Shown: positions 1 to 9,200, counted from the stretch's first letter. The stretch: DNA of 12,530 nucleotides from Bryobacterales bacterium (GCA_003164075.1 PLRZ01000478.1:1-12530); one strand, 5' to 3'. Notes: generated by a model not told the origin, from the sequence alone. Made by a program: numbers and translations.

Positions 1-144
1 TATTCGAGCAGCGGCCCCAAATTCAGCGCGGGCGGGCAGGCGGCGCCGCCTGCCCCACCTGCGAATCTCTGGCCATCGAAAGGAATGGCTCAGACCATTT
101 TCCCCGCCAGGCAGAAATTGCGGGGCGACATCAGGAGTTCTGAA
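1..144 (+). repeat. Dispersed palindromic repeat, copy A (truncated by window start)
   Basis: This is the right-hand part of an element also seen at 2806-3011 and 12355-12530. It begins in the shared core (TATTCGAGCAGCGG), then has a perfect 22-bp palindrome at 34-55 made of GGGCAGGCGGC and its reverse complement. It then runs through a 'long arm' that matches, as reverse complement, the left arm of copy B with few differences. It ends in CGACATCAGGAGTTCTGAA at 126-144, the reverse complement of the left end of copy B. The left half lies outside the window. It contains no open frame of its own and lies upstream of purS. It is MITE-like or REP-like; no transposase is visible. That it is a repeat is certain from the sequence; its mobility is inference. 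Confidence 0.85.
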
Positions 145-170
145 GGTGACTTTCCGAGCCGCGCGCGCAA

Positions 171-198
171 GCAAGCGGTTTCTTCGGATTCCGCTTGC
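171..198. promoter_or_regulatory. Perfect 8-bp inverted repeat upstream of purS
   Basis: GCAAGCGG at 171-178 and CCGCTTGC at 191-198 are exact reverse complements separated by 12 nt. The structure ends 11 nt before a -10-like GATAAT and would cover the -35 region of that promoter, so it could be an operator. It could also be a hairpin ending upstream transcription, but no T-run follows on either strand, which argues against a classical terminator. I do not recognise it as a known purine-regulator box. Confidence 0.4.
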
Positions 199-209
199 CC
201 ATCCCATGC

Positions 210-215
210 GATAAT
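210..215 (+). promoter_or_regulatory. Possible -10 box for purS (leaderless)
   Basis: GATAAT matches the sigma70 -10 consensus at five of six positions. Transcription starting about 7 nt downstream would begin a few bases before the purS ATG at 226. No Shine-Dalgarno is visible between 200 and 225, which fits a leaderless or nearly leaderless mRNA. No good -35 is seen at 17 nt spacing. Confidence 0.35.
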
Positions 216-225
216 TTAAGTTCCC

Positions 226-471
226 ATGAAAGCTCGCGTATTCGTTTCCTTTAAGTCCACCGTGCTCGACCCGCAGGGCCAGACGGTCTGCTCGGCGCTT
301 CGCGGACTGGGCTACCAGTCTATCGCCGATGTCCGCCAGGGAAAGTGCTTCGATATCTCGCTCGCCGAAGGCGTCACGCGGGAGCAGGCGCGGAAGGATG
401 TCGAGACTATCGCGCATGAGGTACTAGCCAATCCCGTAATCGAAGAGTACCGCGTCGAGATCCTCGATTAG
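226..471 (+). CDS. purS: Phosphoribosylformylglycinamidine synthase subunit PurS
   Basis: The 81-residue product has the usual PurS length (about 80-85) and its hallmark pattern: an N-terminal beta strand (KARVFVSFKSTVLDPQG, residues 2-18), a helix with ALRGLGY (25-31), and VRQGKCFDI (36-44), ending in a strand EEYRVEIL. In the family, small PurS dimers bridge the glutaminase PurQ and the synthetase PurL, so that ammonia from glutamine is passed to FGAR to give FGAM, the fourth step of purine synthesis, in the cytoplasm. purQ and purL are not in this window, so purS is either detached from them or they lie further upstream. The ATG is chosen because it begins the conserved first strand; no Shine-Dalgarno precedes it. 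glmS starts 15 nt after the stop, so co-transcription is likely. Confidence 0.93.
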   Translation: MKARVFVSFKSTVLDPQGQTVCSALRGLGYQSIADVRQGKCFDISLAEGVTREQARKDVETIAHEVLANPVIEEYRVEILD

Positions 472-473
472 GC

Positions 474-479
474 CATAAT
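474..479 (+). promoter_or_regulatory. Possible -10 box between purS and glmS
   Basis: CATAAT in the 15-nt gap matches the -10 consensus at five of six positions and ends 7 nt before the glmS ATG, which would give a leaderless glmS transcript. There is no clear -35 and the purS reading frame lies upstream, so glmS may simply be read through from purS. Chance occurrence is quite possible. Confidence 0.25.
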
Positions 480-486
480 AGATGGC

Positions 487-2340
487 ATGTGCGGAATCGT
501 CGGTTATGTGGGAACTCATCGGGCCGTTCCGATCATCCTGGAAGGCCTGAAGCGGCTGGAGTATCGCGGGTACGACTCGGCCGGTATCGCAGTCTATGGT
601 GACGACAAGCAATTCACCATTCGACGCGCCAAGGGCAAACTGCGCAACCTGGAAGATGCCATCCGGCTCAGCCCGGTGGAGGGCTCCTTCGGTATCGGAC
701 ATACCCGCTGGGCTACCCACGGCCGGCCCACCGAAGAGAACGCCCATCCGCATCGCGATTGCCATGGCGACGTGGTGGTGGTGCATAACGGCATCATCGA
801 GAATTACCTCGAGCTCAAGCACCGCCTGCAGGCGGAGGGGCACACCTTTACCACCGAAACCGATACCGAAGTAGTGGCGCACCTGGTGGAAAGCCATCTG
901 AACGGCAACCTGGAAGAAGCCGTACGCAAGGCCGTCAAGGAGCTCACCGGATCGTTCGCACTGGCGGTGATCTCGCGGTCGGACCCGCAGAAGATTGTGG
1001 CGGCGCGCTACCAGGCGCCCCTGGTGGTGGGCACCGGCGACAATGAATACTTCGTGGCGTCGGATGTGCCGGCCATCCTCACGCACACCCAGGACATGAT
1101 CTTCCTGGCCGATGGCGACATGGCGGTTCTGACGCCCGAAGGCGTGCTGCTCAGCGATTTCGACGGCCGTCCGGTGAACCGCAAACGCGAGCACATTCTG
1201 TGGGACCCGATTCTGGCGGAAAAGGGCGGCTACAAGCATTTCATGCTCAAGGAGATTTTCGAGCAGCCGCGCGCCGTCCGCGACACCACATTGGGACGCG
1301 TGGGACAGGAAACAGGCCGCATTTTCCTGGACGAAATGGATATCGCGCCGGCCGAATTCGCGCGCTTCACGCAGGTCCGAATTATCGCCTGCGGGACCAG
1401 TTGGCACGCCGGGCTGGCGGGCAAATTCATGATCGAAAAGCTGGCGCGCATCCCCGTGGAGGTGGATTACGGCAGCGAGTTCCGCTATCGCGACCCCATC
1501 GTGCGCCCCGGCACGCTGACGGTGGTGATTTCGCAATCGGGCGAAACCGCCGACACGCTGGCGGCGCAGCGCGAAGCCAAGCTCAAGGGCTCGAAGACGC
1601 TGGCCATCTGCAACGCCGTCGGGTCGATGGTGACGCGCGAGGCCGCCGGCACCATTTATACGCACTGCGGGCCGGAAATCGGCGTGGCGTCTACCAAAGC
1701 GTTCACGGGACAATTGACGGCGCTGTTCATTCTGGCGATGTATCTGGGGCAGGCCAACAAATCGCTCGACGAGAGTGCCTCGCGATGCCTGGTGCAGAAT
1801 CTATTGCACATTCCCGGCAAACTGGAAACGGTGTTGTCGAACGACGCCGTATATGAAGCGCTGGCGCGCGAATTGTACCATTCCACCGACTTCCTGTTCC
1901 TGGGCCGCGGCGTGCATTTCCCGGTGGCGCTGGAAGGCGCGCTCAAATTGAAAGAGATCTCCTACATTCACGCGGAGGGCTATCCGGCGGGCGAGATGAA
2001 GCACGGGCCCAACGCGCTGATCGACGAGAAACTGCCGGTGGTGGTGCTGGCCACGCACGACAAGAGCGACCCCGAGAGCCGCGTGCTGTATGAGAAGACG
2101 CTCTCGAATATTCAGGAGGTGAAGGCGCGCGAGGGAATCGTGGTGGCCCTGGTAACGGAGGGCGACACCCAGGCGCGCCGCTTCTGCGACCATATCATCG
2201 AAGTTCCGCTGGCGTCCGACCTGTTGTCGCCGATTCTGGAGATTGTGCCGCTGCAACTGCTGGCGTACCACATCGCCGTGCGCCGCGGCTGCGACGTGGA
2301 TCAACCGCGCAACCTGGCCAAGAGCGTCACCGTTGAATAG
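487..2340 (+). CDS. glmS: Glutamine--fructose-6-phosphate aminotransferase (isomerizing)
   Basis: This cytoplasmic enzyme makes glucosamine-6-phosphate from fructose-6-phosphate and glutamine, the first committed step to UDP-GlcNAc for peptidoglycan and LPS. The 617 residues are close to the E. coli length of 609. The N-terminal Ntn-hydrolase glutaminase starts MCGIVGYVG, with nucleophile Cys2 exposed by Met removal; further family residues are RWATHG (Arg74), HNGIIENY (Asn101, Gly102) and TETDTE (Asp126). Two SIS sugar-isomerase domains follow: the first carries [21 protein letters not shown] and [11 protein letters not shown], the second [20 protein letters not shown] and [14 protein letters not shown]. 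The C-terminus [10 protein letters not shown] is the family signature, with the catalytic-loop lysine. The ATG at 487 is fixed by the adjacent Cys codon; an out-of-frame ATG at 482 is ignored. The Shine-Dalgarno is weak or absent. There is no room for a glmS ribozyme leader. Confidence 0.98.
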   Translation: MCGIVGYVGTHRAVPIILEGLKRLEYRGYDSAGIAVYGDDKQFTIRRAKGKLRNLEDAIRLSPVEGSFGIGHTRWATHGRPTEENAHPHRDCHGDVVVVHNGIIENYLELKHRLQAEGHTFTTETDTEVVAHLVESHLNGNLEEAVRKAVKELTGSFALAVISRSDPQKIVAARYQAPLVVGTGDNEYFVASDVPAILTHTQDMIFLADGDMAVLTPEGVLLSDFDGRPVNRKREHILWDPILAEKGGYKHFMLKEIFEQPRAVRDTTLGRVGQETGRIFLDEMDIAPAEFARFTQVRIIACGTSWHAGLAGKFMIEKLARIPVEVDYGSEFRYRDPIVRPGTLTVVISQSGETADTLAAQREAKLKGSKTLAICNAVGSMVTREAAGTIYTHCGPEIGVASTKAFTGQLTALFILAMYLGQANKSLDESASRCLVQNLLHIPGKLETVLSNDAVYEALARELYHSTDFLFLGRGVHFPVALEGALKLKEISYIHAEGYPAGEMKHGPNALIDEKLPVVVLATHDKSDPESRVLYEKTLSNIQEVKAREGIVVALVTEGDTQARRFCDHIIEVPLASDLLSPILEIVPLQLLAYHIAVRRGCDVDQPRNLAKSVTVE

Positions 2341-2779
2341 GGAAACGCATAGCGCGGAATTGCGGCAGTTTTCGCACCGCGTCGCAGTCGAGACCAACGG
2401 CAAGGGGATGTACGAAATCACGCGGCCCCTCGCGCGGTGGTTGAGCGATTGCGCCATCGAAACCGGATTGCTGACGGTCTTCGTGCAGCACACATCGGCA
2501 TCGCTGACCATTCAGGAGAATGCCGACCCGGACGTAATGTACGATCTGAACGCGTTCTTCAACCGCTTGGTGGAGGAGGATAATCGCCTGTACCGGCACA
2601 CGTGCGAGGGGCCCGACGACATGCCGGCGCACATTCGGGCGGCGCTCACATTGACACAGCTCTCGATCCCGGTGGAAGGCGGGCGTCTGATGCTGGGGAC
2701 GTGGCAAGGCGTGTACCTGTTCGAGCATCGCGCGGCGGCGCATCGCCGGAGCGTGGTGCTGCATTTGCTCGGAGCTTGA
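2333..2779 (+). CDS. yjbQ: YjbQ/UPF0047 family protein (TIGR00149-like)
   Basis: From a TTG start the product is 148 residues, near the roughly 138 of E. coli YjbQ. Family motifs are intact: [16 protein letters not shown] (residues 53-68), [20 protein letters not shown] (about 82-101) and [13 protein letters not shown] (121-133), with conserved histidines that could bind a ligand or metal. Members are small cytoplasmic trimer-type proteins; a weak thiamine-phosphate-synthase-like activity has been proposed for E. coli YjbQ, but the true role is unsettled. The open frame continues upstream to an ATG at 2243, but residues encoded there are not family-like and lie inside glmS. No ATG or GTG occurs in frame before the conserved region, so TTG at 2333 is preferred; it overlaps the last 8 nt of glmS and has a weak AAGAG about 8 nt upstream. 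Translational coupling to glmS is likely. Confidence 0.88.
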   Translation: MNRETHSAELRQFSHRVAVETNGKGMYEITRPLARWLSDCAIETGLLTVFVQHTSASLTIQENADPDVMYDLNAFFNRLVEEDNRLYRHTCEGPDDMPAHIRAALTLTQLSIPVEGGRLMLGTWQGVYLFEHRAAAHRRSVVLHLLGA

Positions 2780-2805
2780 GCGCCACTCGGAACGATCGGC
2801 CCAGG

Positions 2806-3011
2806 TTCAGAACTCCTGATGTCGCCCCGCAATTTCAGCCCGGCGGGAAAGTGGGCTGAGCCGTTCCTTTCGATGGCGAGAGCTTCGCGGGTGGCGCAGG
2901 CGGTGCTCGCCTGCCCTCGATCCTATTCGAGCAGCGGGCCTAATTCGGCGCGGGCGGGCAGGCGAGCACCGCCTGCCCCACCTTCGGGCTCACTGCAAAT
3001 TCCACGACATC
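2806..3011. repeat. Dispersed palindromic repeat, copy B (complete or nearly so)
   Basis: The element starts TTCAGAACTCCTGATGTCG 26 nt after the YjbQ stop and runs through a long arm with TGGGCTGAGCC and CCTTTCGATGG. It then has a hairpin (GCAGGCG / CGCCTGC, 2896-2914), a core of about 45 nt (CTCGATCCTATTCGAGCAGC...), a second hairpin (GGGCAGGCG / CGCCTGCCC, 2956-2978), and a short arm ending CAAATTCCACGACATC near 3011. Left 2889-2914 and right 2957-2982 are inverted copies of each other with one mismatch in 26, so the whole could fold as a large stem. It sits between convergent genes and may slow or end transcription from both sides, but lacks T-runs. There is no coding potential. The outermost TCAGGAGTTCTGA seen at other ends is missing on the right. 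Confidence 0.88.
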
Positions 3012-3032
3012 TCTACCGGCCCGGTAATGCCG

Positions 3033-3054
3033 CGCCTGGCAACCAAATCAGGCG
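3033..3054 (-). terminator. Weak hairpin downstream of the GH115 gene
   Basis: CGCCTG at 3033-3038 and CAGGCG at 3049-3054 form a 6-bp stem with a 10-nt loop, about 20 nt beyond the GH115 stop on the minus strand. No T-run follows in that direction, so it is a poor intrinsic terminator; the larger repeat beyond it may do the job instead. Nearby, TACCGG-C-CCGGTA at 3014-3026 is a short perfect palindrome of unknown meaning. Confidence 0.2.
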
Positions 3055-3073
3055 AAACTCAAAAGCCGCGCCG

Positions 3074-6004
3074 CTACGGGCGCTCGGGGGAGCGATAGCT
3101 TTCGGGCGGCCCGAGGTAGCTGGGCTTTACGCCACCCAGATCCACCACCAGTTTTTCCACCACGATACCCGGGTCCACCATCCAGATCTTCAGCGTGTGG
3201 TAACCCGGCTGGGACAACGTGAAACTGGACTTGACGTACCGGACACTGTCTTTCACGGTGGTTTCCCAATCGCGCTGCGTGTTGTGCTCCAGAGTATCGA
3301 TCACCTGCGGCGGCTGATCGTCGAAGGCCATGGCGAAGCGCAGGCCGCGGCCGGGAACAAAGTTCTGCGTGGGACCGAGAATGGCGTTTACTTCGGTCTT
3401 TCCGGCGTGAAACAGATACATCCGGTATTCGAGGGACGGCGAAGCGGCGCCCGCCACCTTGCTGGGCCCCTCCACCGGAAAGACCGACATGGCCGAAAGA
3501 GTGCGGCCGAAGTCGGCGATCTTTTCCCAACGGGCGCCGGCCGCGGCAGTATTCTTCGAATAGTGTTCGGCTTCGATGGAGACGTAGCCATCTCCCTCCA
3601 CGAAACCGTGGAGCGCGGCCGGCGTGATCTCGCGCGGATTGGTCGCGGCAAGCTTGACAACAGTTTCCACGCCGCCGGGGCCGGCGATCCGCACCGAACC
3701 ATTGGATGAACCCGCGGGAGCTTTGCTCCAATCCACGCTCACCCAGAGCCGTTGCTCCTTTTCCACCGTGCCCTTGCCGGCGCTGAGCGCGATCCAGGGA
3801 GCGCTGGCCGCCGCGGTGAAGTCGAAAAAAGATTTACCTTTGTTAAATATGTCGATGTAATGGCGCTGCTTATTAAAAACGTCGAAGGCCGGCAATTGTG
3901 CGTCTTCCGTGGCGCCGGGCCAGGCCGAAGCGGATCCTTCGATGGCCACGCCCATGGCGCCGGTATCCGGCAGGGCGATCTCCGACACCCGCGGCATGGT
4001 GTTGCGCGGCGGTTCCTGCCAGTAGGTGTAGCCGATGTGGGTCTGGTCCATCATGTGGTCCCACTTGCCGTTCAGCAGGGTGTGGTTGTAATAGTTGGCT
4101 AGATCGATATCGGCCTGAAAGAGGGCCTTCACGCGCGCCGCGCTGTCGTTGGCGCCGGCGCGGCCCTGGGCGGCATAGAGCTTGTTCCGGGCCGCCGCGA
4201 TGTACAATTCCGCCACCTGTCCATAGGCCTTTGCCGGATGCAGCACCAGCTCGAAAAACGCGTCGCGGGCGGCGGGAGGCAGCGCGGCCTGCACTTTTTC
4301 GGCGCGCGAAACCAGCGAATCGAAATCCGCCACCACGCGCTCGGCTTCCCGGTAATTGGTGAGGCTGAAGGTATCCGGATCGAGCAACTCAGGCTTCCGC
4401 CAGCCGCTGTACTTCAAATAAGTGGAAACCAGATCGGCGATTTCGGCGGCGTGTTCCGCTCCGAATTCGCGCTCGGCCCACTGGCGGGTGAACTCGCCCA
4501 GCTTTTCTTTGGGCCAGCGTTGGGGATCGCGGGCGAAATTCAGGAAGAAGTCGATGGGAAACTCCATGGGCTTCAGATCGCCCACGTTCACAATCCAGAT
4601 GCGGTCGGCGCCGTAGTTCAGGGCCAGATTCATCTGCTCCCAGATCTTGGGAATGGGGTTGGTGTCGATCCACTTATAGTTGCGAGGGCCGCCCACGTAG
4701 TCGAAGTGGTAGTAGATGCCGGCGCCGCCGGAACGTTTGCGCTCTTCGGGCGTGGGCAGGCGGCGGATGTTGCCCCAGTTGTCGTCGCACCAGAGCAGGG
4801 TTACATCGTCGGGGACGCGCATGCCCTTCTCGTAATATTCCTGCACCTCTTTATAGAGTGCCCAGAGCTGCGGGACCTTGGTGACGTCGGGGTTGACCTG
4901 CTCCGCGATGATCTTGCGCTGGTCGGCCACAATCTGTTCCAGCAGTTTGACGTTGGCCTCCATGGAGCTGCCGGCCATGGGCCGGTCGCCGTCGCCGCGC
5001 ATGCCGATGGTAACGATGCTCTCGTAGTCCTTATTGCGGTGGACGCCTTCCGTCCAGAACGTCTGGAGCACGTCGGCGTTCTTGGAGTAGTCCCACGGCC
5101 CCGTGCCATGCCGCGTCCATTCCTTCTGCGCGCGCAACATGGGCTCATGATGGGAGTTTCCCATGACGATGCCGTACTCGTCGGCGGTTTTCGGATTCAA
5201 CGGATCGTCTTCGTTGAAGGCGTTGTTCCACATGGCGGGCCACAGGTAGTTGCCTTTGAGCCGCAGAATCAGTTCGAAGACCTTCGAGTAGAACTCGTGG
5301 TTCATGTTCACCACGTCGGGAGGTCTCGCCGGGTTGTTGGACACCGGCGCCATGCCGTACTTCTCTTTCACCCAGCCGGAGAGCGCGGGGGCTTCATCGT
5401 TCAGGAAGATGCCGCGATACTTCACCGCCGGCTCGCCTTCCATGTACCGGCCGGCCTTCACGAACAGGGCATCTTTGTGGACCACCAGGACGTCGGCCCA
5501 GTAATACCAGGGTGAGACGCCGATCTGTTCGGAGACGTCGTAGATGCCGTAGATCGCGCCGCGCTTATCGCTGCCGGCGATGACCAGCGCAGAATTCACG
5601 CCGGGGAGCGGCTTGGCCACCACCTGGATCGCGAACGCCTCCCATTTGCCGGCGACGCCCGTGACATCGATCTTCTTCTCGCGGATCAACCGGTCGATCA
5701 GGGCGCTTCTGCCGATAGTGCCGACGACGATGACGTTGGGGCCGAGACTTCCGGCATCGTGGACCATGCCGGCGGTGACACCCGTGACGCGGGCGATGTC
5801 GGCCTGGAGGTCGGCGGCCGCGCGGGCCACGCCGGGCCAGTCGGCGGAATCGACGTAGATGGCCGCCGCGGTCTTGGACTGCACCATGGGAAACGCGCCG
5901 GGCGCGGTCTTGTCGAGGATGTAACGGGCCTGTCCGATGGCGTCGGCGTGGCGGGGAGCAGAAAGGAGAAAAAGGCCTAAAACGAATACCGTAACGAATT
6001 TCAT
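3074..6004 (-). CDS. Secreted glycoside hydrolase family 115 (xylan alpha-1,2-glucuronidase)
   Basis: GH115 enzymes remove (4-O-methyl)-glucuronic acid side groups from xylan, including internal xylose units. The 976-residue product starts with a signal peptide (MKFVTVFVLGLFLLSAPRHADA, cleavage near residue 22), so it acts in the periplasm or outside. An N-terminal alpha/beta domain spans about 25-185. The catalytic barrel region holds YRGIFLNDEAPALSGW (196-211), NHEFYSKVFELILRLKGNYLWPAMW (235-259), MGNSHHEPM (281-289) and GMRGDGDRPM (334-343), all typical of the family. A helical region follows, then a C-terminal GH115 domain from about 800 (EGDGYVSIEAEHYSK, ADFGRTLSAMSVFP). I do not assign the catalytic residues individually. 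The frame is open up to 6169, but the ATG at 6004 is chosen because it begins the signal peptide and follows CAGGTG at a suitable distance. It is divergent from the receptor gene at 6271, suggesting a shared glucuronoxylan function. Confidence 0.94.
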   Translation of the reverse strand: MKFVTVFVLGLFLLSAPRHADAIGQARYILDKTAPGAFPMVQSKTAAAIYVDSADWPGVARAAADLQADIARVTGVTAGMVHDAGSLGPNVIVVGTIGRSALIDRLIREKKIDVTGVAGKWEAFAIQVVAKPLPGVNSALVIAGSDKRGAIYGIYDVSEQIGVSPWYYWADVLVVHKDALFVKAGRYMEGEPAVKYRGIFLNDEAPALSGWVKEKYGMAPVSNNPARPPDVVNMNHEFYSKVFELILRLKGNYLWPAMWNNAFNEDDPLNPKTADEYGIVMGNSHHEPMLRAQKEWTRHGTGPWDYSKNADVLQTFWTEGVHRNKDYESIVTIGMRGDGDRPMAGSSMEANVKLLEQIVADQRKIIAEQVNPDVTKVPQLWALYKEVQEYYEKGMRVPDDVTLLWCDDNWGNIRRLPTPEERKRSGGAGIYYHFDYVGGPRNYKWIDTNPIPKIWEQMNLALNYGADRIWIVNVGDLKPMEFPIDFFLNFARDPQRWPKEKLGEFTRQWAEREFGAEHAAEIADLVSTYLKYSGWRKPELLDPDTFSLTNYREAERVVADFDSLVSRAEKVQAALPPAARDAFFELVLHPAKAYGQVAELYIAAARNKLYAAQGRAGANDSAARVKALFQADIDLANYYNHTLLNGKWDHMMDQTHIGYTYWQEPPRNTMPRVSEIALPDTGAMGVAIEGSASAWPGATEDAQLPAFDVFNKQRHYIDIFNKGKSFFDFTAAASAPWIALSAGKGTVEKEQRLWVSVDWSKAPAGSSNGSVRIAGPGGVETVVKLAATNPREITPAALHGFVEGDGYVSIEAEHYSKNTAAAGARWEKIADFGRTLSAMSVFPVEGPSKVAGAASPSLEYRMYLFHAGKTEVNAILGPTQNFVPGRGLRFAMAFDDQPPQVIDTLEHNTQRDWETTVKDSVRYVKSSFTLSQPGYHTLKIWMVDPGIVVEKLVVDLGGVKPSYLGPPESYRSPERP

Positions 6005-6050
6005 TGGGCACCTGCCGGGGGCGGCTGCGAGCATTTCGTTGTGGAACCAA

Positions 6051-6079
6051 ACTATAACTGGATTGCCGGCCAAAAGCAA
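6051..6079 (-). promoter_or_regulatory. Sigma70-type promoter for the GH115 gene
   Basis: On the minus strand, TTGCTT (6079-6074) and TATAGT (6056-6051) are separated by exactly 17 nt. Transcription would begin near 6044, giving a leader of about 40 nt with the AGGTG ribosome site before the ATG at 6004. A CCGGC-N9-GCCGG inverted repeat (6066-6084) overlaps the -35 box and could be a repressor site. Confidence 0.6.
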
Positions 6080-6141
6080 GCCGGATTGGGATCGGACACG
6101 CCCCGCCGGGAGAATTGCCCGTGGTCCCCCAAAAGTTTGGC

Positions 6142-6170
6142 TTGACACGGAATTTGTTTCGTTATACAAC
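6142..6170 (+). promoter_or_regulatory. Probable promoter for the TonB-dependent receptor
   Basis: A perfect TTGACA lies at 6142-6147. Two overlapping -10 candidates follow: TATACA at 6163-6168 (15-nt spacing) and TACAAC at 6165-6170 (17-nt spacing). The leader to the ATG at 6271 would be about 95 nt and contains inverted repeats CTAAC/GTTAG (6170-6174, 6186-6190) and ACCGC/GCGGT (6228-6232, 6243-6247), possible operator or leader hairpins. The rest of 6005-6270 holds no gene that I can support. Confidence 0.5.
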
Positions 6171-6255
6171 TAACTCAACATAACGGTTAGGTTAAGATCT
6201 GAATAGGGTCTTTACGTGTTTAGTCGAACCGCCACGTTGTGAGCGGTGCGTCCTT

Positions 6256-6261
6256 AAGGAG
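6256..6261 (+). promoter_or_regulatory. Ribosome binding site of the receptor gene
   Basis: AAGGAG, followed by AG, lies 9 nt before the ATG at 6271. It is the clearest Shine-Dalgarno in the window and contrasts with the weak or absent ones before purS, glmS and the TPR gene. Confidence 0.8.
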
Positions 6262-6270
6262 AGTTGCCTA

Positions 6271-9200
6271 ATGAAAAGAATAGTTTACATGTTTGTGGCG
6301 CTGCTGATTTTGGTCAGCCTCGTAAGCGCCCAGGAATCCCGAGCGACCATCCAGGGGGCGGTGAAAGATCCCCAGGGCGGCCTGATTGCAGGCGCCACGG
6401 TGGTTATCACCAATACGGATAGGCTGACGAAGGTGGATCTGAAGACCAGCTCCAATGGGCGTTATCTCGCCCCGCTGCTGCTGCCAGGGAACTACGAGGT
6501 CTCTGCGGAGTCCGCCGGATTTAAGAAAGAAGTGCGTCAGGGCATCGTTCTGTTGACAACCGATGTCCGTGATGTCGACATCACTCTGCAGGTCGGCGCC
6601 TCGACGGAATCGGTCACGGTAACCAGCGAAGCGCCCCTTGTGGACAACAGCCGCACCGACAACGGTATGGCGATCGACGACCGCACCACGCGCGACCTGC
6701 CAGTCATGACGGACGTGGTCACCAGCATGATTCAGTTCGCCCCCGGCGTACAGACCAACGGCAACGCGCAAGAACTACTCGGACCGCACTCCACGCAAGG
6801 CGGCTCGGATTACTCCAACGGCAGCGGCGTAGGCGGGAACGTCTGGACCATCGACGGCGCCTTCAGCAACGGCAATGGCCGCAACACTTCCAACCTGCCC
6901 TCCGTCGATACCGTTGCCGAGACAAAGGTCCTCGATAACACATTCGACGGCAGCTTCGGCCATGCCGTCGGCCTCGGTATCTCCATCACCACCAAATCCG
7001 GATCGAATGAATTCCACGGTGTCGGCAGCGAGAACTATTGGAGCCAGCGCTGGCAGGGCAGCAACCTGTTCACCAAGCAGACCTATTACAGCAATATCGA
7101 CAAATTGCTGGGGCAGGGCAACACCGCCGGGGCAGCCGCCGCGGAAGCCGTGCCGATTCAGCCCTCGGGCCATTCGAACCTTTATAGCGGGACCGTCACC
7201 GGCCCCATCTACATCCCCCACGTTCTCGACCTTCGCAACAAGGTGTTTTGGACTTTCGGCTACAATGGCGAGCACGATGCCAAGCCGGAGCAGGCCAATA
7301 CGTATGCTCACGTGGTACCCTCCGCGGCCGAAAAGACGGGCAACTTCTCCGACATGCTCGGAATCACCTCGGATGGCCTGAACTATCAGCTTTACGATCC
7401 CCTTTCCGTCAAGGTTGACACCAGCCGGTCTGGAACGCACTACATCCGCACGCCGCTCCCCGGCAACATTCTTCCCGCGTCCTATATCGGCATGGGCGCG
7501 CCGGTCTACAAGAACTACACGAAGTATTGGCCCGACCCGAATAACTGGCTGAATCCCGCCCAGGCGCAGAACACCGGCCTTGACGATTACCAGGCGACCA
7601 CTACGCCCTATAACTGGCTCTTCGGCCAGTATCAGGGCCGCCTGGATATGAACCTGAGCGACAAGTTGCGCATGTTCGGCCGCTTCACCCGCAACCACTT
7701 TGTGGAGTACCGCGGCGACTGGACGTATCAGGTCGCGGACGGGTATAACAACTCCAACGCCAACGGCAGCGGCGTGACGCGCGACGATCAGAACGGCGTC
7801 CTGGACTTTGTCTACACCATTAGCCCGACCACCATCTTGCACGCCGCGGGTTCGGTGAGCAACTGGATGTCGTACACCACCACATTGCCCTACGCGTTTC
7901 AGTTCAAGCCCTCCGACGTCGGGCTTCCGTCGTACCTCGATTCTTACTGCGGGAGTAACTGCTATCTGCCGCAGATGAACATCACCGGCTATTCCACCAA
8001 CGGTATCAGTGGCGCGCCCAATCCGATCTACAATCGCTTCTACGACTACAACGCCGACGTGTACCACAACGTATCGAAGCACCAGTTTCACGCTGGCGCC
8101 GACTTGCGCCAGGAGACCCGGTCCAACCACGCCGCCAACAGCTACGGCAACACCACTTTTAACAACACCTACTTCCGCCAGTACGACGATGGCGGTCCGA
8201 CCGGAAACTATAACCCGGGCGTTCTGGGTCTGGGTTGGGCGGCATTCATGATGGGCTTGCCCAGTTCGACATCGGCCACCGACAATGCCAGTTACCTGGT
8301 TTCCAATCAGTTCGCCGCCGGTTACATTCAGGATACCTGGCGAGCCACCGGGAAGCTCACGCTGACTCTCTCGCTGCGCGCGGAATGGGAGGACGGCGCT
8401 AAGGGAAGCAACAATAACTACATTGTCGGCTGGAATTCCGGCGCCCCGTTGCCCATCGCCGCGGCCGCCGAAGCAGCCTACGCGTCCAACCCGATTCCGG
8501 AACTGCCGGCTTCCAATTTCGTAGTTCAGGGTGGTCCGATGTACGCCGGCACGCCCGGCGCACCGAGCCGTGCGTGGTCCAGCCAGCTAATGTGGCTGCC
8601 GCGCATTGGTGTTGGCTACCAGCTCGATTCCAAGACCGTGATCCGCGGTGGATACGGCATCTACTACGACACCCTGGACGTCAACGCCCTCGTCTACGGG
8701 GAAAACAACACGGGCTATTCCACCAGCACCAGCACCACCTTCACGACGAATCAGGGTGTGACCTGGGGTTCGAACGGAGCCTGTGGCACCTGGTGCAATT
8801 TGGCCACGACCTTGACGTCTCCCATGTCAGACCTGTTCCCGGTACGCCCCAATAGCGGCGGCACGCGCTTCAACGTGCCCGTCGGCAATACCCTGGGAGA
8901 TATGGGCCTGCTGGGCGTCAGTGGCGGGCCGACTACCTGGACCGAGCCGCCCAGCGAGCACCCGCGCATGCAGCGTTGGCGCATCGGCATCGAGCGCCAG
9001 ATTTTCAATCATGATCTGGTTTCCATCGGTTACACCGGCGCGCGTACCAGCGACATGAACGTGAACGAAAACTTCTCCGGCCTTCCGTCCAGTCTCTATT
9101 ACGTCGGCAACTCCAGGCCGATGACCTCCGCCGGGGCCACCAATTCGTGCGCCGCCGGAATCGTAAACGCTACCGCCGCGGGTTGTCTGCAAGATACCAA

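Noticed and set aside
472..486. glmS ribozyme/riboswitch upstream of glmS
   Set aside because: Only 15 nt separate purS from glmS, far too short for the ribozyme, which is mainly a Bacillota feature.
424..1713. Long minus-strand open frame opposite glmS (429 codons)
   Set aside because: It is a shadow of the GC-rich codon bias of glmS; the product has no recognisable domain and is rich in His/Arg/Gly/Val, as expected for antisense frames.
2780..3073. Small plus-strand protein frames running through the repeat between the YjbQ and GH115 genes
   Set aside because: They are made of repeat DNA and antisense GH115 sequence, without ribosome site or family similarity.
4238..5515. Long plus-strand open frame opposite the GH115 gene (425 codons)
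   Set aside because: It is antisense to conserved GH115 sequence, with composition typical of a shadow frame and no known motif.
6005..6169. N-terminal extension of the GH115 gene to an ATG at 6169
   Set aside because: It would bury the signal peptide inside the protein and translate the promoter region; the ATG at 6004 begins a clear signal peptide with a ribosome site.
6775..8130. Long minus-strand open frame opposite the receptor gene (451 codons)
   Set aside because: It is a Val/Gly/Arg-rich shadow of a receptor coding region that is clearly real; no ribosome site or domain was seen.
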